From Acidimicrobiales bacterium (GTDB taxonomy: Bacteria; Actinomycetota; Acidimicrobiia; Acidimicrobiales; MedAcidi-G1), in assembly GCA_029245675.1 (NCBI GenBank), contig JAQWOV010000016.1, positions 1 to 64,000 of the forward strand: DNA of 64,000 nt, read 5' to 3'. The notes beneath the pieces are model-generated. The model saw only the letters and a program-made list of their open reading frames with translations. It made no database searches and was not told the origin of the DNA. The stretch's first letter is position 1. Each line of letters opens with the position of its first letter. A program made the translations under genes and the position numbers. This document shows, in pieces, positions 55,545 to 64,000 of this stretch.

Positions 55545-57937
55545 TAGTCGCACGCCTCACATGTCTCAGGGTTCTCTAAGGAACAAGCAATCGCTTCAGC
55601 ATCTGTAAATGTTTTTACAGGCTCAGGAGAGGTTGGTTCATTTGGAGTAGCGGTGGTTTGGTTGATTCTTGTCGCAGGACGTGACCGCAAATAGTAGGTG
55701 GTTTTCAATCCAGATTTCCATGCATGCAAATACATAGAACTAAGCTTGCCTATAGTCGGAGATTCCATGAAGAGGTTCAGGGATTGACTCTGGTCGATAA
55801 AGGCCCCACGGTCTGCAGCCATATCAATCAACGAACGCATAGGAACTTCCCAAGCTGTTCGGTAGATAGCTTTCAAGTCGTCAGGGATGTCGTCAATGTC
55901 TTGAATGGAACCCTCAGCAGCTTTTATTGCAGAAATATTTTCTTCAGTCCAGAGCCCTTTGGATTGTAAGTCCCGAACAAGGTAACGATTAATTTGAAGG
56001 AACTCGCCTGAAAGAGTTTCTCTTTTAAACATGTTTGAAACTTGTGGCTCAATGCATTCGTAGCATCCTGCGATAGTAGCGATCGTTGCGGTAGGCGCAA
56101 TAGCGATCATAAGAGAGTTTCTTAATCCATGAGTTGCGATTCGATCGCGTAGGGTTTGCCACCGATCAGGATCCGAAGGAGTAACTCCCCATAAGTCAAA
56201 CTGTAGATCACCCTTAGCCGCACGTGTGATGGAAAAGTTGTCATGCGGTCCTGATGTTTCAGCTAACTCGGTTGAAGCTAACAGGGCGTTGAAGTAGATC
56301 TCTTCAGATATTTTTGAGGATAGTTCTCGAGCTTCGTCAGAGTCAAAGGGCAGACCTAGTTTGAAAAAGACATCTTGAAGGCCCATGAGACCCATTCCGA
56401 CAGGTCTCCATACAGAGTTGGAGAATCCTGCTTCAGGGGTTGGATAGAAGTTGATGTCAACTACACGATCCAGGAAAGGAACAGCAGTGCGAACGACTTC
56501 TCCGAGACGATCAAAGTCAAAGACTCCATCTGAGACTAATGATCCGAGGTTGACGGAGCCGAGGTTACATACGGCTGTTTCTTCTTGATCGGTGACTTCA
56601 AGAATCTCGGTGCAAAGATTAGAGAGATGGATAACTCTTCCAGGCTCTCCGGTTTGGTTTGATCGCGTGTTTGAAGCATCTTTGAAAGTCATCCAACCGT
56701 TACCGGTTTGGGCGAGTGTTCTCATCATTCGGGTATAGAGATCTCTAGCGGGTATTTGTCGTTCGTATAGCCCTTCTTCTTCTGCTTTGAGGTAGGCAGA
56801 ACGGAATTCTTCACCATAAGTATCAGTTAGATGTGGTACTTTCTTTGGGTCAAAGAGTGACCAAACCCAGTCATTCTCAACTCTTTCCATGAACAAGTCC
56901 GGTACCCAGTTAGCCAGATTTAGATGATGTGTTCTTCTTTGATGATCTCCAGTGTTCTCACGTAGTTCTAAGAAATCTTCGATGTCGGCATGCCAAGTTT
57001 CAAGGTAGACACAAGCAGCCCCTTTCCTTCTTCCTCCTTGGTTTACTGCAGCTACGGAGGAGTCAAGAGTCTTGAGCCAAGGAACTATTCCATTGGAGAG
57101 TCCGTTAGTCCCGCGAATTAGCGAGTCTTTTGAACGGATCCTGTGCCAAGCTACGCCTATACCTCCAGCGAACTTCGAAAGCTGAGCGATATCGGAATAT
57201 CTCTTGTAGATACCTTCGAGGCTGTCTTCAGGAGAATCAAGAAGGTAGCAGGAAGACATTTGAGGATGAGCTGTTCCTGAATTGAACAGAGTAGGGCTAG
57301 AGGGAAGATATTGGAGTGAAGAGATCAACTTATAGAAAGTAATTGCCTCTTCTTGAGATGTAGCGAGCCCGCATGCTACGCGTAGAAAAAAGTACTGAGG
57401 CGTTTCAGTTACTTTCCGGTTTTCTGGATGCCGAAGAAGATAACGATCGTAGACGGTGCGTAATCCGAAGAATTCAAAAAGTTGATCTCTGTCATGTTCA
57501 ATTGTGTCGTTTAGCTTTCTTGCGTTAGAAGCGACAAAGTCTGCGACGTCTTCACCGATAAGCCCTTGATCAAGACCGACTTGAATTGATTGGGAGAATG
57601 AATGAATGTCCTGATTTCGAACTTCTTTGTCCACGACGGTGGCGAGTAAACGAGCAGCTAAGCGAGAGTAGTTGGGTTCCTCTCCGATGAAAGAAGAAGC
57701 TGTTCGTATTGATAGATCATCAAGTTCTTCTGTGGTGGCGCCGTCGCGAAGTCCGGAGATAGTTCTAGTAGCAATTCTTAATGGGTCTACTCCAGAGAGT
57801 CCTTCGGCTGAACGTTCAACAGCCCTTACTATTTTGTTTAGGTCAACGGATTCAAGATCACCGTTACGTTTACGCACCATCATCTGAGGGGACTCAGTGT
57901 TTTGAGGAGAGTCAAGATGTTCTTCGATGAGCGCCAT
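55544..57937 (-). CDS. nrdA: Ribonucleoside-diphosphate reductase, alpha subunit (class I)
   Basis: 797 residues from the ATG at 57937, which has a TAGGAAT ribosome site; an upstream ATG at 58015 would add 26 unlikely residues. The N-terminal ATP cone (VRKRNGDLESVDLNKIVRAV) gives allosteric control. SSCYLLD and NLCTEI carry active-site Cys and the C-terminal CxxC (CEACD tail) delivers reducing power. With nrdB it makes deoxynucleotides under aerobic conditions. Confidence 0.94.
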   Translation of the reverse strand: MALIEEHLDSPQNTESPQMMVRKRNGDLESVDLNKIVRAVERSAEGLSGVDPLRIATRTISGLRDGATTEELDDLSIRTASSFIGEEPNYSRLAARLLATVVDKEVRNQDIHSFSQSIQVGLDQGLIGEDVADFVASNARKLNDTIEHDRDQLFEFFGLRTVYDRYLLRHPENRKVTETPQYFFLRVACGLATSQEEAITFYKLISSLQYLPSSPTLFNSGTAHPQMSSCYLLDSPEDSLEGIYKRYSDIAQLSKFAGGIGVAWHRIRSKDSLIRGTNGLSNGIVPWLKTLDSSVAAVNQGGRRKGAACVYLETWHADIEDFLELRENTGDHQRRTHHLNLANWVPDLFMERVENDWVWSLFDPKKVPHLTDTYGEEFRSAYLKAEEEGLYERQIPARDLYTRMMRTLAQTGNGWMTFKDASNTRSNQTGEPGRVIHLSNLCTEILEVTDQEETAVCNLGSVNLGSLVSDGVFDFDRLGEVVRTAVPFLDRVVDINFYPTPEAGFSNSVWRPVGMGLMGLQDVFFKLGLPFDSDEARELSSKISEEIYFNALLASTELAETSGPHDNFSITRAAKGDLQFDLWGVTPSDPDRWQTLRDRIATHGLRNSLMIAIAPTATIATIAGCYECIEPQVSNMFKRETLSGEFLQINRYLVRDLQSKGLWTEENISAIKAAEGSIQDIDDIPDDLKAIYRTAWEVPMRSLIDMAADRGAFIDQSQSLNLFMESPTIGKLSSMYLHAWKSGLKTTYYLRSRPATRINQTTATPNEPTSPEPVKTFTDAEAIACSLENPETCEACD

Positions 57938-58014
57938 ATGTATTCCTATTCGTCTTTGCGGCGTTCCAACCGTGGGTACCGCTTGTTGTGTTAAACCCGA
58001 CCCTTCATGTTTCA

Positions 58015-58030
58015 CAACTTGTTTAAGTTG
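58015..58030. promoter_or_regulatory. 6-bp inverted repeat upstream of nrdA
   Basis: CAACTT and AAGTTG face each other across GTTT, 78 bases before the nrdA start. It could be an operator. It does not match the NrdR box pattern as I know it. Confidence 0.35.
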
Positions 58031-58161
58031 ATCATCGTTTAAGCCCGGTTATTAATTTCATGCATGTAATTACAACGATGTCAAGGGAATAGCGCTCTGA
58101 AAGTAAATTTTTTTTCTATCACACTCTCAGTGGCCAGCAGACCATGATCTGATTGAGCGAG

Positions 58162-58178
58162 TCGCGCTCTGAGCGCGA
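58162..58178 (-). terminator. Hairpin after ileS
   Basis: On the minus strand TCGCGCT, loop CAG, AGCGCGA: a perfect 7-bp stem 12 bases after the ileS stop. No T-run follows directly, so its role as a terminator is uncertain. The 253-base gap to nrdA shows nothing else clear. Confidence 0.45.
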
Positions 58179-58190
58179 ATTTAGTTGATG

Positions 58191-61100
58191 CTAATTTGTG
58201 GCTACGCGAAGACCAATGGTTAAAGAAAGTCCTTCAACTTCAATTGTGGTGACATGGTCCCCGCCTTGACCGGTAAAAACTTCAGTTGCGAGAACTTGGT
58301 TGGATACATATGACTGGTGAATTTTTACGGATTCAAGTAGTTCGGGATTGCCGTCTAACCAGAGTTCGATTCGGTCCGTAACGACTAGATCAGCTTGACG
58401 TCTTGCTTGTTGTACTTGACGAACTACGTCGCGGGCTAACCCTTCGGTTTCAAGTTCTGGGGTTAGCTCAGCATCAAGTACGACGACTATGTTTGCCCCG
58501 CTAAGGGTTGCTGCTGTTGTACCTTCGGGAGAATCTAGGGCTAATTCAAATTCTCCGCTTTCTAAAATTTCTCCGCTAATGCTTACCGTGCCATCATCAT
58601 TTTGTACGAAATCACCGGAACGAGCAGCGGCAAAAACTTCTTGAACTTTCCCTCCTAGGCGTGGGCCTAAGGCTCCACCGTTTGGTTGCAAAGTGAAAGA
58701 AGCGTATTGGCTTATGTCTTCCGTTAGTTGTACGGATTTCACATTTACTTCATCTGTTAATAAGTGAGTTAAATCTTGGATTCTTTGAACATCGGTTCCT
58801 ACCACTGTCAAAGAATTCAGTGGGAGTCGAACGCGTAGCCCGCTTTCTTCTCGCAACCTTAGGGCGGTAGAGGCAACGTCTCGGATGAGGTCCATAGTTG
58901 AAACAAGGTCAGGGTCAGGGGGTAAAGAAGATGGGTCAGGCCAGTCGCATAAGTGAACGCTTTGGCTTTCTGTTAGCCCGCTATGTATTTCTTCCATGAT
59001 CATGGGGAGAAAGGGAGCAGACACTCTTGAGAGCGTCACTAGGACGGTGTAGAGGGTGTCATGGGCGTCCTGTTTGTCGAGTTCGTTATCGTCAGAGGAT
59101 TTCGCCCAGAACCGGTTACGGCTACGCCGGATGTACCAGTTGTTGAGAGCGTCTATGAAATTGTGAATCTCTGTTGTCGCTCCAGAGATATCGTAAGAAT
59201 CCATACGTTCAGTTACCGATTCGATTAATAACCGTGTTTTGGCTAGAAGGTATCTGTCTAGAAGTTGAGTTGAGTCTGTGCGGAACGCTGCCTTGTAGTT
59301 ATCGGCATTCGCATAAAGAGTGAAAAACGAGTAAGCGTTCCAGATAGGAAGCAGCACTTGTCTTACGACATCGTCAATTCCGGTATCGCTGATGCGTAGG
59401 TCTCCTCCGCGGACAATCGCTGAAGACATTAGGTACCAGCGAAGGGCATCCGCTCCTTGCGCTACAAAGATTTCTTCAGGCTCTGTGTAATTGCGAAGTT
59501 TCTTTGAAAGTTTTGCGCCATCTTCAGCGAGAAGAATTCCATGGCAGATCACGTTTGAGAAAGCAGGTCGGTCAAATAGTGCGGTTGCTAATACGTGCAT
59601 GGTGTAAAACCAGCCGCGGGTCTGATTGATGTATTCAACGATGAAGTCTGCGGGGAAATGCTCTTCAAACCATTCTTCATTTTCAAATGGGTAATGAAAT
59701 TGAGCAAACGGCATCGAACCTGATTCAAACCAGCAGTCAAGAACTTCTGGAACTCGATGCATGGTTGACTTCCCAGTTGGGTCATCAGGGTTAGGTCGAG
59801 TTAATTCGTCAATGAATGGGCGGTGCAGATCGTCGGGTCGTACGCCAAAGTCGGCTTCAATTTCATCAAGACTGCCGTAAACATCGGTGCGGGGGTATTC
59901 AAGACTGTCGCTTTTCCATACCGGTATAGGGGAGCCCCAGAACCGGTTACGGCTAATTGACCAGTCGCGTGCCCCGGAGAGCCAAGTTCCAAATCTTCCA
60001 TCGCGAACATGGTCAGGAATCCAGTTTATGTCCTTGTTGATTTCTACCATTTGATCTCTGAAATCAGTGACTTTGACATACCAAGAGGAAATCGCCTTGT
60101 AGATAATTGGAGTATCGGTTCGCCAACAATGCGGATAGTTGTGTTCGTAAGTGTCATGGCGAATCAGATGACCAGAGTTTTTGAGGCTTCGAATAATTTC
60201 TGAGTTGGCTTCAAATACATTTATTCCGTGCCAGTCAGGGACTGCGTCAGTGAATTGTCCTTGATCATCTACAGGAACCACTTCTCCTATGAAGATTCCA
60301 TTTGATTCACACAAGTTCTGATCTTCTTCACCAAAACCAGGAGCCATGTGCACTACTCCAGTGCCCTCTGTGGCATCAACAAAATCTGCCGCTAAGACTT
60401 TGAATGCATCTTCTCTGTCTGCGAAAAAATCAAAAATTGGAATGTAAGTTCGTCCCACTAAATCAGATCCACTTATTGTTCCGATTTCTGAAGTTGATTC
60501 AAACTGAGGTGAATATCTATCAATAGCTTCAGACCCCAGAATGAAAACCGTTCCATCGCTATCTTGCATTAGTGAATAAGTAACTTCAGGACCTACCCCT
60601 AAGGCCAAATTCGAAGGGAGGGTCCATGGCGTAGTAGTCCACGCCAGTATCCGCATCGGGCCAGGATCTCCCTCAACAGGAGAGAGATCGAATGTTACGG
60701 TTACTGCAGGATCTTGTCGTGGTCGTGTGGCATCGTCAAGACGGATTTCAAAATTAGATAACGGGGTCTCTGCTCCCCAGGAATAAGGCATGACACGAAA
60801 GGCTTCATAAATCAGTCCTTTATTCCAGAGTTCCTTGAACGCCCACATAACCGATTCCATATAGTCTCGATCCATGGTTTTGTAATCGTGGCTGAAGTCA
60901 ACCCATCGTGCCTGTCTGGTAACAGTTTTTTCCCACTCGTTGGTGTATCGGAGCACAGAGGTCCGGCAATGTTCATTAAATTCTTCAATGCCGTAGTCGA
61001 TGATGCTGGCTCGACCAGAAACAGGGAGCTCCTTTTCAGCTTCCATTTCTGCGGGTAATCCATGGCAGTCCCAACCAAATCGGCGGGTTACTTTGTTTCC

Positions 61101-61352
61101 TTTCATGGCTTGATATCTAGGTATTACGTCTTTTACGTATCCAGTCAATAAATGACCATGGTGAGGGAGGCCATTGGCAAAAGGCGGACCATCATTAAAG
61201 GTGAACTCTTGATCGTCTGGGCGCTGATCTATTGATTTTTCGAACGTGCCATCGTCTAACCATCGTTGAAGAATTTTCTCTTCAATAGATGGAAAGTTTG
61301 CTTTCCCAGCTTCCGGGTAAGCCTGAGGGGAAGAAGTCGGTTCGTTATTCAT
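58191..61352 (-). CDS. ileS: Isoleucine--tRNA ligase (type 2, eukaryote-like)
   Basis: 1053-residue class I synthetase. HHGH in GLPHHGHLLTGYVKD and KLSKK replace the HIGH and KMSKS motifs; TTTPWTLPSNLAL marks the editing domain. GWDCHGLPAE and the longer C-terminal part match type 2 enzymes, which in other bacteria resist mupirocin. No second ileS is visible in the window. Confidence 0.95.
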   Translation of the reverse strand: MNNEPTSSPQAYPEAGKANFPSIEEKILQRWLDDGTFEKSIDQRPDDQEFTFNDGPPFANGLPHHGHLLTGYVKDVIPRYQAMKGNKVTRRFGWDCHGLPAEMEAEKELPVSGRASIIDYGIEEFNEHCRTSVLRYTNEWEKTVTRQARWVDFSHDYKTMDRDYMESVMWAFKELWNKGLIYEAFRVMPYSWGAETPLSNFEIRLDDATRPRQDPAVTVTFDLSPVEGDPGPMRILAWTTTPWTLPSNLALGVGPEVTYSLMQDSDGTVFILGSEAIDRYSPQFESTSEIGTISGSDLVGRTYIPIFDFFADREDAFKVLAADFVDATEGTGVVHMAPGFGEEDQNLCESNGIFIGEVVPVDDQGQFTDAVPDWHGINVFEANSEIIRSLKNSGHLIRHDTYEHNYPHCWRTDTPIIYKAISSWYVKVTDFRDQMVEINKDINWIPDHVRDGRFGTWLSGARDWSISRNRFWGSPIPVWKSDSLEYPRTDVYGSLDEIEADFGVRPDDLHRPFIDELTRPNPDDPTGKSTMHRVPEVLDCWFESGSMPFAQFHYPFENEEWFEEHFPADFIVEYINQTRGWFYTMHVLATALFDRPAFSNVICHGILLAEDGAKLSKKLRNYTEPEEIFVAQGADALRWYLMSSAIVRGGDLRISDTGIDDVVRQVLLPIWNAYSFFTLYANADNYKAAFRTDSTQLLDRYLLAKTRLLIESVTERMDSYDISGATTEIHNFIDALNNWYIRRSRNRFWAKSSDDNELDKQDAHDTLYTVLVTLSRVSAPFLPMIMEEIHSGLTESQSVHLCDWPDPSSLPPDPDLVSTMDLIRDVASTALRLREESGLRVRLPLNSLTVVGTDVQRIQDLTHLLTDEVNVKSVQLTEDISQYASFTLQPNGGALGPRLGGKVQEVFAAARSGDFVQNDDGTVSISGEILESGEFELALDSPEGTTAATLSGANIVVVLDAELTPELETEGLARDVVRQVQQARRQADLVVTDRIELWLDGNPELLESVKIHQSYVSNQVLATEVFTGQGGDHVTTIEVEGLSLTIGLRVATN

Positions 61353-61405
61353 ACTTATATAGAGGTTAGTGCCAGGTCAGAAACGGACAGTGTGATCGTT
61401 TCAAT

Positions 61406-61741
61406 TCACTCGTTCTCGGTTGGTCTTTCTTCTTCTGTTTCTTCAGTTGGTTCTGGGTTCTCTTCTGCTGCTTCTGTTTCTTCAGTTGGTTCTTCTGGCT
61501 CAACACCGTCACGCATGTCTTGCCAAGACTTGAGGGCTTCCCGGTAAGTAGCTTCAGCTTCGTTTATAGCTTCTGGGTCAGCGCCGGAATCCTGTACTTT
61601 CTTAAGGGCGATGGCTGCATCGTCTTTCGCTTTAACAGCTTTTGTCAGACGTTTGCCTTCAGCCGCCGCTTCTTCAGCAGCTTTTGCTCTTCTATTAAAG
61701 AGCAAAAGGGCTTTGTGAGTATCTTCGTCAATTTTGACCAT
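61406..61741 (-). CDS. Small acidic coiled-coil protein of unknown function
   Basis: 111 residues. Residues 1-75 are helical and charged (Ala, Lys, Glu), consistent with a coiled coil; the last 33 residues are almost only Glu, Pro, Thr and Ala with repeated EPTEETE units. No signal or membrane segment. The gene follows ileS's start on the same strand with 53 bases between. It resembles actinobacterial hypothetical proteins with acidic tails; no function can be stated. Confidence 0.65.
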   Translation of the reverse strand: MVKIDEDTHKALLLFNRRAKAAEEAAAEGKRLTKAVKAKDDAAIALKKVQDSGADPEAINEAEATYREALKSWQDMRDGVEPEEPTEETEAAEENPEPTEETEEERPTENE

Positions 61742-61816
61742 CCTTCAATGATCGCTTGTGAAATACAGACTTACACCCTTTAAGTCCTGATTCTTGAAAA
61801 TCTTTGCCAGCATCAG

Positions 61817-62632
61817 TTATTCAAGCAATGCTTTCGCTCGACGAAATACCGGTTCGTCAACCATCTCTCCATCAACTTGTATTGCAGCCTTACCTTCGGA
61901 AAGTGCTTGTGAGTAAGCAGAAACAATTTGACTGGCCCATTCGATTTCCTTTTCAGAGGGTTGGAAGAGTTCATTTGCTAATCCCACTTGACTTGGGTGT
62001 ATGCAAAGTTTTCCGGAATACCCCATTGAGCGAGCTTCATATGCTTCTCTTTTAAAACGTTCTGCGTCTTGAAAGTCTGTCACTACCATGTCTAGAGCAC
62101 TTATTCCGCTTAGTCTGGCTCCTTGCGCTACTTGGCTTCGCGCTACTAATACCTCAAGGTTTCCAGGGCTTCTTACTCCGCCTAAGTCCGCCACATAGTC
62201 CTCTGCCCCGAAATAGCACCATTTAACCCTTGGGTGTTTAGTTACCTCAACGGTGTTAATGACGCCTTGGACAGTTTCAACTCCCGCCATGATAGGAAGG
62301 TCATCTAATCCAGCCTTGTTTAAAGCTTCAACTACTTTTTCAACGTCTTCAAAGAAAGCGAGTTTAGGAATCAGCACTCCGAGAAGAGCGGGAGATAAAG
62401 CCTCGTTTATATCGCCTTCGAACCATTCGGTATCTAGTCCGTTGATTCTTATTAATAGAGGACACGATGCTGAGATGGTTTCTGTTGCCTCTAAAGCTAG
62501 TTGACGAGAATCTGCTTTATGAGAAGGAGGCGTAGAGTCCTCTAAATCTATGACGGCAGCAATTGGATTGGTTCGCGGCAACTTCTCAATTACAGACGGT
62601 TGATTCCCGGGAGCGAATAAAACACTTTTCAT
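61817..62632 (-). CDS. HpcH/HpaI aldolase/citrate lyase beta subunit-like protein
   Basis: 271 residues of the CitE-like TIM barrel. Motifs are AVIDLEDS, a RINGLDT segment, IMAGVETVQGV and FGAEDYVADLGG, whose Glu and Asp hold Mg and substrate. Stand-alone members cleave malyl-CoA, citramalyl-CoA or related beta-hydroxyacyl-CoA esters; the alpha and gamma citrate lyase chains are absent, so citrate lyase proper is excluded. Divergent from an acyl-CoA synthetase. Confidence 0.85.
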   Translation of the reverse strand: MKSVLFAPGNQPSVIEKLPRTNPIAAVIDLEDSTPPSHKADSRQLALEATETISASCPLLIRINGLDTEWFEGDINEALSPALLGVLIPKLAFFEDVEKVVEALNKAGLDDLPIMAGVETVQGVINTVEVTKHPRVKWCYFGAEDYVADLGGVRSPGNLEVLVARSQVAQGARLSGISALDMVVTDFQDAERFKREAYEARSMGYSGKLCIHPSQVGLANELFQPSEKEIEWASQIVSAYSQALSEGKAAIQVDGEMVDEPVFRRAKALLE

Positions 62633-62728
62633 AACAAAGGACGTTAGTGCATTCTGTCACCAGTCCCTCTAGTCCTAAATTATGCCCGAGTAGACGAATT
62701 CATATAGAGAGAGACTAGTTTTTAAGTC

Positions 62729-64000
62729 GTGAGCGACGAAACAATTTTACCAGACCGAGAATACCCAGGATTCTGGGCCGATCAGGAACCTGACCGCTTA
62801 GCGATAGTGGTGCATGGTTCAGATAAGTCAATGACTTTTCAGGAGTTGCACGATGAGGCTGCCCGTATCGCTAATCTTTTTCGCAGCCTAGGACTATCCC
62901 CTGAAGATCACGTAGCGTTTTGCCTTGAGAATCGAATCGAGTTCTTGCCATTGGCTTGGGGGGCGATATACGCCGGTTTGACCTATACCGCCATCTCTTC
63001 ACGACTAACCACAGACGAAGTCGCTTACATAGTAAATGACTGCGGAGCTCGAGTGTTCATAACTTCGCCCTATAAGGCTGAAGCTGCTGCAGAAATTATT
63101 TCTGAGACTCCGAACGTAGAAGCCCGCTTCTCCATAGGTGGAGAATTGCTAGGGCATGCCCCATTTGAAGACGCAGTCGCAACTCAAGGAGCTGAAGTTC
63201 CAGAAGATGCTGTTGAAGGTCAAGACATGCTTTATTCATCTGGTACTACAGGTCGCCCCAAAGGAGTTAAGCGAGCCCCTACCGGAGCGCTTCTTGGTAT
63301 GGGCGACACCATAGCTGCGATGGTGAAACTTTTATTTAAAGGCGAACCAGGCGGCGTGTATCTTTCGCCCGCCCCTCTTTATCATGCGGCACCACTTCGA
63401 TTTTGCTTGGCATATCAAAGGCTAGGTAGCACGGTGGTTGTTATGGAAAAATTTGATCCAGAGGAGTCACTTGCTGCGATTGAGGAACATAAAGCCACTG
63501 GGAGTCAGTGGGTTCCAACAATGTTCGTGCGGATGCTCAAATTGCCGGAAGAAACAAGAGCCAAATATGACGTTTCTTCGTTGTTGTCCGCTATCCACGC
63601 AGCAGCTCCATGTCCAGTGGAAGTAAAACGAAAAATGATTGACTGGTGGGGTCCAGTAATTCATGAGTATTACGCAGGAACAGAAGGAAATGGTTTCACC
63701 TACATCGGTTCGGAAGATTGGTTAGAGCACCCCGGTTCGGTAGGAAGATCACTTGTTGGCGAGCTAGTCATTGTTAACGACGAAGGCGAAGAAGTGGCTG
63801 CTGGCGAAGAAGGCGGAGTGTATTTTCGAGGTACTGCCGGATTCGAATATCATAATGATCCAGAAAAGACAGCTGGAGCGAAAATTGGCGCCGATCTAAG
63901 CACTCTTGGTGATGTAGGTCGCTTAGATGAAGAAGGTTATCTGTACCTCACTGATCGCAAGGCCTACATGATTATTTCAGGAGGAGTAAATATTTATCCT
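62729..64000 (+). CDS. Acyl-CoA synthetase (AMP-forming), 5' part cut by the window edge
   Basis: 424 codons from GTG at 62729 to the last base, open at the end. The P-loop YSSGTTGRPKGV, YYAGTEGNG and GDVGRLDEEGYLYLTDR are ANL-superfamily motifs; the catalytic Lys lies beyond the window. It resembles FadD-type ligases of actinobacteria. The distance to the divergent CitE-like gene is 96 bases, and the pair could be co-regulated. Confidence 0.88.
   Translation, partial: MSDETILPDREYPGFWADQEPDRLAIVVHGSDKSMTFQELHDEAARIANLFRSLGLSPEDHVAFCLENRIEFLPLAWGAIYAGLTYTAISSRLTTDEVAYIVNDCGARVFITSPYKAEAAAEIISETPNVEARFSIGGELLGHAPFEDAVATQGAEVPEDAVEGQDMLYSSGTTGRPKGVKRAPTGALLGMGDTIAAMVKLLFKGEPGGVYLSPAPLYHAAPLRFCLAYQRLGSTVVVMEKFDPEESLAAIEEHKATGSQWVPTMFVRMLKLPEETRAKYDVSSLLSAIHAAAPCPVEVKRKMIDWWGPVIHEYYAGTEGNGFTYIGSEDWLEHPGSVGRSLVGELVIVNDEGEEVAAGEEGGVYFRGTAGFEYHNDPEKTAGAKIGADLSTLGDVGRLDEEGYLYLTDRKAYMIISGGVNIYP

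Noticed and set aside
57938-58190. NrdR boxes or a cobalamin riboswitch before nrdA
   Set aside because: I could not find paired NrdR-like boxes or the B12-box pattern; only a short inverted repeat is visible.
61817-62632. Citrate lyase beta subunit proper
   Set aside because: The alpha and gamma (acyl-carrier) subunit genes are absent; stand-alone CitE-like lyase is the better name.

Overview
The window is a compact, fully coding stretch of a bacterial chromosome, most likely from a free-living marine actinobacterium (Actinomycetota, Acidimicrobiia-like). The inference rests on two F420-type luciferase-like oxidoreductases, many acyl-CoA enzymes with methylmalonyl-CoA mutase and MeaB, an archaeal/Rickettsia-type ValS beside a eukaryote-like IleS, and many start codons that follow a -10 box directly (leaderless mRNAs). 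No rRNA, tRNA, phage, insertion sequence or CRISPR was seen. Intergenic gaps are all below about 300 bases, and several convergent genes overlap at their stop codons.

Region 1 (1-13.4 kb) is a methylated-osmolyte island. It holds the 3' end of a betaine-binding protein (proX-like), proV, an extended proW, a PaaG-like crotonase and a FAD amine oxidase on the plus strand. Facing them is a translationally coupled minus-strand operon: Zn alcohol dehydrogenase, enolase-superfamily enzyme, MttB-family methyltransferase, dimethylglycine dehydrogenase-like FAD/GcvT protein and an M24 protein that keeps every active-site residue of the DMSP lyase DddP. Upstream on the same strand lie a HTH-TOBE molybdate regulator, modA and modB, with no modC.

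Region 2 (15.4-29.8 kb) holds a crotonase, valS, an acyl-CoA dehydrogenase, an unrecognised 524-residue coiled-coil protein, two RDD membrane proteins, a VOC/AhpD-like pair, an Lrp regulator divergent from alanine dehydrogenase, and a three-gene minus-strand operon. The first gene of that operon is a GrdB/PrdB-family protein interrupted by an in-frame UGA. The UGA is followed by a hairpin that fits the bacterial SECIS pattern, so I annotate it as one selenoprotein with a UxxC motif (28435-29616). A SRPBCC protein and a luciferase-like F420 oxidoreductase follow. Ordinary ORF calling would split the selenoprotein into two unrelated-looking fragments. A perfect 10-bp inverted repeat sits in the divergent promoter region.

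Region 3 (29.8-43.5 kb) has a tight plus-strand operon (acyl-CoA dehydrogenase, form II CoxL-like molybdenum hydroxylase large subunit, aminotransferase, omega-amidase-like nitrilase, prenyl synthase), then SDRs, 3-methyladenine glycosylase, an acyl-CoA synthetase, nitronate monooxygenase and a FetB-like permease.

Region 4 (43.5-64 kb) has maf, dusB, a formylglycine-generating enzyme with both active cysteines, two alpha/beta hydrolases, a second F420-type oxidoreductase, mutA-mutB-meaB, nrdA-nrdB (class Ia), ileS, a small acidic coiled-coil protein, a CitE-like lyase and the 5' part of an acyl-CoA synthetase cut by the window edge.

Taken together the genes suggest an aerobic heterotroph that imports and demethylates betaine- or DMSP-type osmolytes, oxidises acyl-CoAs, routes propionyl-CoA through methylmalonyl-CoA, and uses both molybdenum and, in one protein, selenium. 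Functions are read from motifs and remembered family signatures; no database search was run.
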